A DNA stretch of 64,000 nt from a bacterium (GTDB taxonomy: Bacteria; Zhuqueibacterota; QNDG01; JAFGCO01), in NCBI GenBank assembly GCA_016932575.1, contig JAFGCO010000036.1, positions 1 to 64,000 on the forward strand, read 5' to 3'. Within the stretch, counting starts at the first letter, position 1; the number at the start of each line of letters is the position of its first letter. The notes beneath the pieces are model-generated. The model had not been told where the DNA came from, ran no database searches, and saw only the letters and a program-made list of their open reading frames with translations. This document shows positions 1 through 8,905 of the stretch, piece by piece. A program made the translations under genes and the position numbers.

Positions 1-333
1 TAAATTAGTTACCTGTTTTGTCTTAAAGGAGTATAAAACAATGTAACATTTTATAGGACTTTATCAATGACTTTTGATACAGCCCCAAGGCCTGTTCCGG
101 CATGCTTTTAAGCCGGGATGGACTTCGATCCGCTCTCCGGCTCGGGAAGGGAATTCTGTCCCTCTGACAAAACCTGTAACAAATTTGATCCGGAAATTTA
201 CCCGATGCTCTTTTTTAGCGGGCCCCTTCCGGACCTGATCCGGAAGCCTACTCTGATTCTTCAAGGCAACCTTCAATCCGAAAAGATTCAGGAAATTATG
301 TAAACACACATATTTCAAAGAAAGATAACAATC
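1..333. other. Gene-free left edge
   Basis: I see no gene here. Short open frames on both strands (about 60 and 100 codons) show no family resemblance and no Shine-Dalgarno sequence. The stretch probably holds the promoter of the gene starting at 334, but I could not pick a convincing -35/-10 pair. Confidence 0.5.
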
Positions 334-1881
334 ATGAACCATCGATGGATTCAGTGGCTGTTCATTCATTTATATCTTTCCATTTATCTAATGGGTCAAT
401 TCCCTTCAGTGAATCAAATTGTCGAGGCGGAAGACGCGTTTCTTCAGGACAGCATTGTGGTAAAAAGAGATCCTTCTGCACGCAATAAACATTTTGTTTA
501 CATGCCTGAAAAGCAGGGATCTGTAACATTTCAGGTAGAGGTAGGCACCACTGCAAGATATGCCCTGTATATTGCCTACAGATCATCCGATGCTGACAAT
601 GCACAGCACATTCTGATCAATGGTAAAGAATATGCACCGGAAATCGGTTTTTCCGTCAGCCGGAATTGGACCGAAATCCGGCATTCAGCGGGTTTAAAAA
701 CAGGACAAAACAACATCGAACTCAGGGCATCCTGGGGAAACATGGATATCGATTATCTCCGGATTACAGGCCCTGTCTTTGACCCTCCGGAAATCACACC
801 TGTACAGAACTTTTATTATAAATATCAAAACGATACAGACCTGGTCATCCAGCTGGAAAAAAATCACAATGCATTCGCCAATATCACACACAACAATCGT
901 ACAGTACCGTTTCAATCTGATTCAGTTTGGTATCTTGAAGATGCAGTGACAATCACCATCCCTTCACGTTTTCTCGATACCTTACAGGATGGCAGGACAG
1001 AATTCGTTTTCAATTTTAATCATACAGAGTCCATTCCTTTTCATCTCAACGTTTGTGAATCTGCCCCTGAACCTGACTGGACAATCATTTCACTTGACGT
1101 GCGACACGGGACTGCTGTTCTCATGTGTTTACCGAATGAGAAAACATTACTGATCGACACCGGAACAGAAGCAATGTGCAAAAAAAATGTCCTTCCGTTT
1201 CTGGACCGGCATTATATTATCCTCGATTATCTCTGGATCACCCACCATCATGCCGACCATGACGGTGGTGTTCCGCTGCTTCAACAAAAATATCCGGATC
1301 TTGTCATGACCGATTATCATGACTACCAGACAGATGAGCGGTTCGATTTTGAAGGGATTGATGTGTTGATACTCAACTCGCACTCGGACGGAAACGACAC
1401 GGCAGGCGAAAATTCACGTTCGCTTTCATTCCGCATGGCATACCAGGGCTTTGTGTATACCCATGGCGGAGACATCTACGGAGAAAATCAGCAGAGAATT
1501 CTGAAAAGTTACACCCGAAAAAACAGGCTGGATCTTTTAAAAACCCATGTTTATCATGCCAATCATCATTTTCATGGGTCTGTAAATATATCCTATTTAA
1601 AAACAATCGATCCCTGTCTGTTTCTGGTATCCGGAGAGGAGCATATTTACGGCCGCGCCGCTTATACCCATCATGTCAAGCAAACCGTGCTTCCGTTTTT
1701 ACGTGACAACAATCATCGGCTCATTGAAGATTTACTGCCTTTTGAGGTGGGACATGTGGTGATTCGGGTACAGAATAATAAAAACTGGCAATATGAAACC
1801 TATTATCATCTTGATAAAAAAATTCCATTTTTAAACCCCCAATCTCAATCAAGGAGAGATCATTATGATATCAACCCATAA
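334..1881 (+). CDS. Secreted CBM plus metallo-beta-lactamase-fold hydrolase
   Basis: 515 residues. A hydrophobic N-terminus (about 1-25) looks like a signal peptide. Residues about 30-145 look like a CBM6/35-type jelly roll: it opens with VEAEDAF and closes with DIDYLRITGP. After a linker domain, a metallo-beta-lactamase fold starts near 250. The zinc motif HHHADH lies at residues 304-309, followed by further His and Asp positions (YHANHHFHG, EEHIYGRAAYTHH). The overall pattern recalls the ComEC/Rec2-type hydrolase domain, but without membrane segments. The substrate is unknown; a secreted phosphodiesterase or esterase acting near a glycan is only a guess. The 3' end overlaps the GH31 start by 17 nt, so the two genes are probably translationally coupled. 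The start has only a weak ribosome binding site. Confidence 0.75.
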   Translation: MNHRWIQWLFIHLYLSIYLMGQFPSVNQIVEAEDAFLQDSIVVKRDPSARNKHFVYMPEKQGSVTFQVEVGTTARYALYIAYRSSDADNAQHILINGKEYAPEIGFSVSRNWTEIRHSAGLKTGQNNIELRASWGNMDIDYLRITGPVFDPPEITPVQNFYYKYQNDTDLVIQLEKNHNAFANITHNNRTVPFQSDSVWYLEDAVTITIPSRFLDTLQDGRTEFVFNFNHTESIPFHLNVCESAPEPDWTIISLDVRHGTAVLMCLPNEKTLLIDTGTEAMCKKNVLPFLDRHYIILDYLWITHHHADHDGGVPLLQQKYPDLVMTDYHDYQTDERFDFEGIDVLILNSHSDGNDTAGENSRSLSFRMAYQGFVYTHGGDIYGENQQRILKSYTRKNRLDLLKTHVYHANHHFHGSVNISYLKTIDPCLFLVSGEEHIYGRAAYTHHVKQTVLPFLRDNNHRLIEDLLPFEVGHVVIRVQNNKNWQYETYYHLDKKIPFLNPQSQSRRDHYDINP

Positions 1882-3982
1882 ACATGTCAGGCGGTCATTA
1901 TTGATTCCAATATTATTAGCACTCATATTCTGGAGAGTCATAGCGGCAGGGCAGGAACTGATTCCTTCGAAACTGTCAATTCAATTAAAAAATAATTATC
2001 CGTTGATAAAAATAGAAAATCCTACGGGTGAACCGGTAATTATCAGGCCGATATCTTCGGGAGCCGGCAGCATCGGTTTTAGAAAAAATGGAAAAATCCG
2101 ATGGTTGACCGGAGCGCCGGACTGCACACATGCGCCCGAAACATATACCTGGATTATGAATACATCGGAAAAAATCTCTCTTCATATAGACTGTGATAAA
2201 ATAAACATCCATTTGCGTTTCGCCTGGACGGGTAACAGGGATTCAGAGCCGGATCAATGGATCTTAAATATCGGGGCAGAGACGGATGAATACTTCACTG
2301 GTATTTTTGAGCGGGTCATAGACGGGCGTCAAAACCGTTCCTGGGAACCTGGCATCGAAACCGCGATGGATCTGCATGGAGAACGTGTGGAAATGAAACT
2401 GAAACCCACGGTATCCGCGTATGCACCATTCTATCTGTCTTCAAAATTGTATGGAATTTTTATCAAGGGAATCTGGCCAGGAGTCTTCGATTTTTGCAAA
2501 GAAAACGATCACACGGTTCAGATTGCATTCGAGGGCCCCGAATTCAATTTAAAACTCTATTTTGGTACGCCCATGCAAATCGTGCGATGTCACGCACTTG
2601 AAACCGGTCCGTCCTTTTGTCCCCCGGATTGGGCTTTCGGTCCCTGGCGCTGGCGCGACGACCACCAAAACAACACGCGATATTATGACAGCACCGAAGT
2701 TAAGTCTCCTTACAATAGTCAGCTGGTTGAGGACGTGTTAATGATGAAAGCCTTTGATATCCCGTGTACTGCTTACTGGGTGGACAGGCCATGGGCCAAG
2801 GGCCCGCGGGGATTTGATGATTATGAATTCGATCCGGACCGATTCCCCAGCCACGAAAAGATGATTCGGTGGATAAACCGACATGGTATGGAATTTATGA
2901 TTTGGATCGCCCCCTGGGTCATGGGAAACATGGCAAATGAAGCAGTGAGAAACGGATACACGCTTAAAAGCCGGTCAAGAGGAAAATATCAGCAGGAATT
3001 GATCGATTTTACCCACCCGGAAGCAAGAAAATGGTGGTCGGAAAAAGGCCCATCCAAACTCGCCCGGCTGGGAATCCGGGGCTATAAACTGGACCGGGCA
3101 GACGGTGAGAAACTGATTGACTCGCTTCACTTGAAAACCTATTCCGGGAAATCCTACAGGGAAAATTACAATGATTATCCCCGTCAATATGTTAAAGCGG
3201 CATTTGAAGCCGTTCAGCCGGTTCTCGGAGACAACTTCATTTTGTATCCTCGGGCCCAATACACCGGAAGCGCAAAATACGGCGGTCTATGGGCCGGTGA
3301 TACGAACGGACGCCCTGAGGGTCTGCGTTCAGCGATTATTGGATTACAGCGCTGTGCTGTAATGGGATACCCTGTATGGGGATCGGATACCGGCGGATAC
3401 TGGGGAGATTTTTCTCACGAAACCTGCAAACGCTGGCTGGCGTTCAGTTGTTTCTCCCCGATTATGGAAGTGGGACCAACCAATAACCATGGATTCTGGG
3501 ACAATCCTGAAGAGCCGCATTATGATGTGGAATTGATCGCCACATGGCGTCTCTACTCAATTATTAGAATGCGAATTCAGAAGTATTTATACTCACTGGC
3601 CAAAGAAGCATCGAAAACGGGAATCCCCATTGTCCGGCCGTTGTTTCTGGTATATCCGGATCAGAAGGAAGCCTGGAGGGACTGGCAGACATTTATGGTA
3701 GGACCGGATATTCTGGTTTCAGCAATCTGGGAATCGGGGATTACAATGCATCGTCTTTATCTTCCCGACGGAGAGGTCTGGCTAAATGCATGGAATCATC
3801 AACCGCAGTCCGGCGGAGAATATGTGTCCGTCCCGGCTTCAATTCCCAGAATACCCGTTTTCATTCGCCAGGGATCAAAAATAGAGCTGGAAGACCTGGA
3901 GAAATTGTATCAGGAATCCCTGCAAATCGCATCTGAAAGACCCGATCTGGCCGAATTGGAAAAAGCCGAAGGCTGGCGATAG
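1865..3982 (+). CDS. Glycoside hydrolase family 31 (alpha-glucosidase/xylosidase type)
   Basis: 705 residues with an N-terminal hydrophobic export signal. The N-terminal beta-sandwich (about 25-250) precedes the catalytic barrel. The barrel carries the family landmarks: AYWVDRPW near 300, the nucleophile in GYKLDRADGE (Asp410) and the acid/base in GLWAGDTNGR (Asp479). Spacing between the two Asp residues is normal for GH31. The variant around the nucleophile (LDRADGE instead of the common DMNE) suggests a specificity outside the classic alpha-glucosidases. The start is supported by AAGGAGAG just upstream and lies inside the end of the metallo-hydrolase gene, so the two form an operon. It is followed by a terminator. 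Substrate not predictable; alpha-glucoside, alpha-xyloside and alpha-galactoside activities are all known in this family. Confidence 0.88.
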   Translation: MISTHKHVRRSLLIPILLALIFWRVIAAGQELIPSKLSIQLKNNYPLIKIENPTGEPVIIRPISSGAGSIGFRKNGKIRWLTGAPDCTHAPETYTWIMNTSEKISLHIDCDKINIHLRFAWTGNRDSEPDQWILNIGAETDEYFTGIFERVIDGRQNRSWEPGIETAMDLHGERVEMKLKPTVSAYAPFYLSSKLYGIFIKGIWPGVFDFCKENDHTVQIAFEGPEFNLKLYFGTPMQIVRCHALETGPSFCPPDWAFGPWRWRDDHQNNTRYYDSTEVKSPYNSQLVEDVLMMKAFDIPCTAYWVDRPWAKGPRGFDDYEFDPDRFPSHEKMIRWINRHGMEFMIWIAPWVMGNMANEAVRNGYTLKSRSRGKYQQELIDFTHPEARKWWSEKGPSKLARLGIRGYKLDRADGEKLIDSLHLKTYSGKSYRENYNDYPRQYVKAAFEAVQPVLGDNFILYPRAQYTGSAKYGGLWAGDTNGRPEGLRSAIIGLQRCAVMGYPVWGSDTGGYWGDFSHETCKRWLAFSCFSPIMEVGPTNNHGFWDNPEEPHYDVELIATWRLYSIIRMRIQKYLYSLAKEASKTGIPIVRPLFLVYPDQKEAWRDWQTFMVGPDILVSAIWESGITMHRLYLPDGEVWLNAWNHQPQSGGEYVSVPASIPRIPVFIRQGSKIELEDLEKLYQESLQIASERPDLAELEKAEGWR

Positions 3983-3997
3983 TCATAAATAAAAATT

Positions 3998-4022
3998 CCC
4001 GGGGAGAAATCAGCTCCCCGGG
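3998..4022. terminator. Bidirectional terminator between convergent genes
   Basis: Perfect 9-bp stem CCCGGGGAG / CTCCCCGGG with a 7-nt loop, between the GH31 stop at 3982 and the convergent sulfotransferase stop at 4041. The T-run is better for the minus strand (AAAAATT on the plus strand just left of the stem); the plus-strand exit is GCTTTC. Confidence 0.8.
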
Positions 4023-4040
4023 GCTTTCATACGGCTTAAT

Positions 4041-6314
4041 TCATTTCATCAATATCATTTTAATGACACGTTCAAAGGTCTGGGGTTCTTCTTTAGGCCC
4101 GGCTTTCATTTTACAGAAATAGACACCGGAGCTTAATGATTCATCATGAAAAACAAGAAGGTGACTTCCTGGAGAATAACTTCCCTTCTTAATCTCCCTG
4201 ACCTGCCTGCCCAGAATATCATATAAAACAAACGTAACATCACTTGAATAAGGAACTGAAAATTTCAATGTCGTTTTTCCATTAAACGGATTCGGATAAT
4301 TCTTTTCCAATTGATATCGTTCAGGCTTTACTGCTTTTGTTTCATCAACAGAAGTCATGACCTGCTTCAGCGATACATTATCGACATACAGTGTGCCCGT
4401 ATTTTCTCCCATTAAAAAACCTGCAATCGCTTCGGAGGTACTTGAAGAGCGTTTTGTGAATTCATAAGCATAATGTTTCGAGCTGGTACCCATTGGAACG
4501 TTGCCGATACGGGAGTAATCCCGACTCGCCGTATTATTGGCTACCATGGGAAGTATATTCAGTTTTTGATCGGCCCAGGCATCAAATTCGAAACGGTAGG
4601 TTTGATCTTCTAAAAGTTCGACCGGATATTGAAAAACATAGGCACCACCGTTATTGCCGGATATCGAACCGACATGAAGATGATACACACCGTCATTCAC
4701 TTCCCCCTCTGCATTGGTAGAATAACCGTACATCCCAAAAATCCAGAAATCATCCCCGCCTGAAAAATCCCCGTTCAGTATTTGCTCATCCCCCGGCCCG
4801 ATCCGTTTTATCATCGTCGCCTCTTCATTGGAAAAATCGGACTCCACTCCGGTTTTACTGACGGAAGTGACCCTGAAATAATGATACTGTATATTTTCCA
4901 GATTTTCGAATGATTTCATGGTCAGCCGGCTCGAATCAAGGATCGCTGTCGGATGCGGATCTGTTCCATGATATATATTATAATAATCCACATCCGGATC
5001 ACCGAATTGATTAAACAGCAAAGTGGGACCTGCCGGTCTGGATTCAATGATCAGATAGGGTCTGACAGCGGGTACGTTCCAGTCAAATTTGTAGGTTCGG
5101 TAACAATCATAATGGTTGATAAAATTCATTTCATACACTTTTGTTCCGTCCGGAGTCACTTCCGTGGCTTTAGGCCGTCCGCCTTCGGCCCAGTTAATCA
5201 GTGTGTTGCCATTGGGCAGCCGCTGGGCATTCCCCATATAATGAGAAAATTGAGCATCAGGATCCTGCCTGTATTCCCACACCAGGGTAGCGGTCATGGC
5301 ATCTAAGTCCAGCTCATATTCGACTGCGCGTGAGGTTTTCGGATTATGATTGTTCCCGTTGTCAAACAGAAGATACCGGTTGTTTCCCAGAACACTGACA
5401 GCATGCTGACCCGAGAATCCATTGAAGGGATCATTGACAAAAGTAAAATTCCCATTGATTCCGCCCAGTTTCCAGATAATCTCACCAGTTTGCCGCTGAA
5501 TTTTATAGACTGCGCTCAAATGGCGGCATGAAAAAATCAGATTATTGTCCTCGTCCACATCAATGGCATTCATATGGGGAAAGCGTCCGCCGTATTTTAC
5601 ATGTTCTTCGATTTGTGTGAATTCCCCGATATTCAAATTTTCCTGAGTGTCAAAATGTAATATCAGATTGCCTTCACTGTCAAATTCCTGAAGATGTGAA
5701 AAAGCCACTCCGGCATTGGTTTTGCCATCTTCAAAAAATTCGCTCATATCGACTTGACGGTAATCCAGTGCAACCAGCAGATAACCGCCATCTTCAAGTA
5801 CCACAAGTTCGTGTTCATCAACTTCATAAAACCGTCCTTGATTGTCAGGGGCTGCAAGAAATGTATCGACCACTGCATAAGTGGAATCATAGGCTATAAA
5901 CGCGCCGCCCGGAATTCCGTTTATACTCGGTATGTATCTTGCAGTCAGCAGGCCGTTGCGCTGCACTTTAAAATCACGCTGCCGTGCTATTGTTTTATTA
6001 TACCAGTATGGGGTTCCGTCGGAATTGAACATGACATTGTAGGGTGACGAGTCGCTCCAGTTGTTCAGAAAAATTTTTCCAGGAGCAGGATTTTCATTCA
6101 CCATTACCTCGATGTAGGGAAAATCGCTGGGTACGGATACACCATTTGCCAGAATAGTCGGTTCTCCAACGACCATCGGAGATCGCTTTTGGGATTCGGA
6201 GGATGGTTCGGAGAGCTGTGATGAATTAATCATTGGTTTTCCAAGAGAAATCCCGGCAACCAGTGATACCCAGAAACTCAACAATATAAAAACTCCGATA
6301 AAACGCTTAACCAT
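4041..6314 (-). CDS. Arylsulfotransferase-like secreted protein, paralog 1 (T9SS tail)
   Basis: 757 residues: signal peptide (1-24), an ASST-type beta-propeller (about 50-430), an FN3-like segment (about 430-520), a CBM4/9-like jelly roll (about 525-665, opening NGDFSGGDDFW) and a C-terminal sorting module (about 675-757, YPNPFNGKTTLKFSVP). Propeller signatures include FPHMNAIDVDEDNN, SCRHLSAVYKI, GEIIWKLGG and SGQHAVS. The three conserved His positions fit the catalytic and substrate-binding His pattern of arylsulfate sulfotransferases, which move sulfate from a phenolic ester to another phenol. Whether this is a transferase, a hydrolase or a binding propeller is not decided by sequence. AAGGAG precedes the start. 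It is the last of three tandem paralogs, 83 nt after paralog 2. Confidence 0.8.
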   Translation of the reverse strand: MVKRFIGVFILLSFWVSLVAGISLGKPMINSSQLSEPSSESQKRSPMVVGEPTILANGVSVPSDFPYIEVMVNENPAPGKIFLNNWSDSSPYNVMFNSDGTPYWYNKTIARQRDFKVQRNGLLTARYIPSINGIPGGAFIAYDSTYAVVDTFLAAPDNQGRFYEVDEHELVVLEDGGYLLVALDYRQVDMSEFFEDGKTNAGVAFSHLQEFDSEGNLILHFDTQENLNIGEFTQIEEHVKYGGRFPHMNAIDVDEDNNLIFSCRHLSAVYKIQRQTGEIIWKLGGINGNFTFVNDPFNGFSGQHAVSVLGNNRYLLFDNGNNHNPKTSRAVEYELDLDAMTATLVWEYRQDPDAQFSHYMGNAQRLPNGNTLINWAEGGRPKATEVTPDGTKVYEMNFINHYDCYRTYKFDWNVPAVRPYLIIESRPAGPTLLFNQFGDPDVDYYNIYHGTDPHPTAILDSSRLTMKSFENLENIQYHYFRVTSVSKTGVESDFSNEEATMIKRIGPGDEQILNGDFSGGDDFWIFGMYGYSTNAEGEVNDGVYHLHVGSISGNNGGAYVFQYPVELLEDQTYRFEFDAWADQKLNILPMVANNTASRDYSRIGNVPMGTSSKHYAYEFTKRSSSTSEAIAGFLMGENTGTLYVDNVSLKQVMTSVDETKAVKPERYQLEKNYPNPFNGKTTLKFSVPYSSDVTFVLYDILGRQVREIKKGSYSPGSHLLVFHDESLSSGVYFCKMKAGPKEEPQTFERVIKMILMK

Positions 6315-6397
6315 TGTTATCTCCTTGGATCCTTCGGTCCGTTTATTTATGATACACCTTTCATGATGACAATACTCTGTGAAAAACCGGATTGCTT

Positions 6398-8683
6398 CTA
6401 TTTCAGGCAGATTATCTTCCGAACCCGTTGATAAACCATTTCCCTCTGCGCCGACCGGGCTTCCATCCTGAAAAAATACACACCGGAACTTAACAATTCA
6501 TCCTGAAATATAACTCGATGCTCGCCCGGATCATAGACGCCTTTGTGAATTGAGCTTATCTGCTTTCCCTGTATGTCATACAAGGTGATCACGACTTCAC
6601 TCGTTTCTGACAGGGTAAAGGGCAGTGTTGTTATGCTGTTGAACGGATTGGGATAATTGTTACCCAGCTGAAATGACACTGGAATATCCTTATGTTTATC
6701 ACTCACTGATGTTACAACCTGCTTCAGTGAAACATAATCGATATATAATGTCCCCGTATTGGTCTCAATAAGGAATCCGGCCAATGCAGTTGTTGTGCTG
6801 GCTCTACTTTTGGTAAATTCAAAAGAATAAACTTTATTTTCTTCGGTCACCTGAACAGAACCAATTCTTGAATAATCCGTACTGGCATTTCCAGACATCA
6901 CATAAGGCTGGATTTGAAGTTTCTGATCGGACCAGGCGGCAAATTCAAAAATATAAGTTGCATTTTCCAGCAACTCGACAGGAGACTGAAACACATTTGC
7001 TCCGCCGTATCCCATAACATCTGTGACACGGAGACGATACACTCCGTCAACAACTGCACCGGAGGCGCTGATATCCCCATAGGTTCCGAAGGTCCAGAAC
7101 GTATCACCTTCTGTAAAATCAGGATTGATTATCTGATTTTCTCCGGGAGCAATATTTTTCACAAACACGGCTTCTTCGTTGGAAAAGCCGGATTCTTTAC
7201 CTGACTGATCAACAGAGGTTACCCGGAAATAGTGATTTTTTTTGTTTTCAAGTTGATCGAAATTTTTCATCGTCAAACGACTCGTATCCAGAAGTGTTGT
7301 CGGATGGGGTGATGTGTCATGGTAAATGTTAAAATAATCAACATCGGGATCGTTGAATTGATTGAAAATAAGAAAAACGGCATCCCGGTGATTCTCCGCA
7401 ATCAATTCAGGCTTTAAAGCTTTTCCCTCCCACTCGCACCGGTAGGACCGGTATCCGGATACTCCATCAACCTCAATTTCAAAAAGAAGGTTGTTGTTCG
7501 AGTCAACTTCGCAGGCACGCATGGGCGGCCGTGTGGACCAGTCGATATAGGTATTGCCATTCGAAAGCCGCTGCACACTGCCCATCATAAAAGCGTAATT
7601 GACTTTATCGTACCGATATTCCCAGACTTTTTCGGCTGTCATGGCTACCGGATCGATTTTATATTCTACAGCGCGTGTAAAAGGAGGTGTATGGGAATCT
7701 CCATTATCATAAATGGTATAATGGTTGGGTTTGCCGGGCACCGGCCGGGCGTGATGCTGGCTGGAAATCTGTGTATTTTCATTGATAAATGTGAACTGAT
7801 TATTCTCACCTCCCAGGCGCCATATGAAGTTGCCGGTGCTGCTATTGATTTTGGCCACCTCATTATAATATCGCAATGAAATAATATAATGCCCGTCATA
7901 GTCTTTGGCGATAGAATTAACATGGACATAATCGATCAGTCCCCATCCAGTCGCAAGATTTGCTTCAACGGCATCTTCAATATCAAGACGGTCTGCACTG
8001 CTCCATTCCCAGTACAGACGGCCGTCACTGTCCAGTTCCTGAATATAATTATGAATCACCCTTGCATTGGAATGTCCTCCAGGGATATTACTGAGATCTT
8101 CGGTCTTTATCTCCTCGGCAATGAGCAAAGCGTGTCCATTGGGCAGAATGAGAAACTCATGGTTGTCTGTCCAGTACTGATCACCGCATATGAATGTATC
8201 GATATGCGTGAAGGTCTGATCCATGATATAAAAAATACCGCTCTCCACCTTCAGATACTGATGGAACGTCAGGAGTCCATTTTCCTGAACCCTGAAATCT
8301 GCCGTACCTTTATCTGAATCCGGTGAACGATCATATCTTCGGTAAAAATAAGGAGTGCCGTCATTCTCACAAATCACAAGATAATTGCCCCGTCCGCTTC
8401 CGTCAAAAAATGTGCTTGAAAAAAAAATACGACCCGGTGCTGTTTGGCCATATTGACATGTATGGATTTCCGGAAAATCACTGGGCACTGCGACGCCATT
8501 TGAAAGTATCCGGGGGTTGCGTCCAGCAGATTGAAACCATCGATTTACGGACCGATCAAAGTAAATATTATTTTGAAATTGTAAAGGCTCTTTAAAACAG
8601 TTTGATATTTGTAAGTCGGAGGCAAATATATTTGCTGACAATAATAAGCTGACAATAATGATCACGGATATCCATTGTTGCAT
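6398..8683 (-). CDS. Arylsulfotransferase-like secreted protein, paralog 2 (T9SS tail)
   Basis: 761 residues, with the same domain order as its neighbours: signal peptide, ASST propeller, FN3-like segment, CBM4/9-like domain (opening NPDFTEGDTFW) and sorting tail (YPNPFNSITTLPFTLSE). Propeller marks are DYVHVNSIAKDYDGH, GNFIWRLGGENN and SSQHHARP, so the His positions are kept, with an extra His at the third site. I chose ATG 8683 because GAGG sits at the right distance in front of it. The ATG at 8695 has no ribosome binding site and would add four residues. It diverges clearly from paralogs 1 and 3 in the propeller loops, suggesting different acceptors or donors. Probably co-transcribed with paralog 1. 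Confidence 0.78.
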   Translation of the reverse strand: MQQWISVIIIVSLLLSANIFASDLQISNCFKEPLQFQNNIYFDRSVNRWFQSAGRNPRILSNGVAVPSDFPEIHTCQYGQTAPGRIFFSSTFFDGSGRGNYLVICENDGTPYFYRRYDRSPDSDKGTADFRVQENGLLTFHQYLKVESGIFYIMDQTFTHIDTFICGDQYWTDNHEFLILPNGHALLIAEEIKTEDLSNIPGGHSNARVIHNYIQELDSDGRLYWEWSSADRLDIEDAVEANLATGWGLIDYVHVNSIAKDYDGHYIISLRYYNEVAKINSSTGNFIWRLGGENNQFTFINENTQISSQHHARPVPGKPNHYTIYDNGDSHTPPFTRAVEYKIDPVAMTAEKVWEYRYDKVNYAFMMGSVQRLSNGNTYIDWSTRPPMRACEVDSNNNLLFEIEVDGVSGYRSYRCEWEGKALKPELIAENHRDAVFLIFNQFNDPDVDYFNIYHDTSPHPTTLLDTSRLTMKNFDQLENKKNHYFRVTSVDQSGKESGFSNEEAVFVKNIAPGENQIINPDFTEGDTFWTFGTYGDISASGAVVDGVYRLRVTDVMGYGGANVFQSPVELLENATYIFEFAAWSDQKLQIQPYVMSGNASTDYSRIGSVQVTEENKVYSFEFTKSRASTTTALAGFLIETNTGTLYIDYVSLKQVVTSVSDKHKDIPVSFQLGNNYPNPFNSITTLPFTLSETSEVVITLYDIQGKQISSIHKGVYDPGEHRVIFQDELLSSGVYFFRMEARSAQREMVYQRVRKIICLK

Positions 8684-8905
8684 AAAAAACCTCATATTGA
8701 GATCACAAATCGATACAAAAATAATTTTTATATTGACAATATACTACCCATTACGAATGGCTTTTGACAATGTTCCCGCAGAATACTGAATGAAGCCGCT
8801 TGATGACATTTTTTTACAAATTGCCGGATACCGGTGATTATTTCCTTTCCAATCCGGAGAAAATTTTATATTTATTGACCTTTTAATTGTAAAAATGGTC
8901 ATGGA

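Noticed and set aside
64-369. Open frames of 60-100 codons at the left edge, on both strands
   Set aside because: No ribosome binding site, no family resemblance, and the minus-strand frame runs into the start of the metallo-hydrolase gene.
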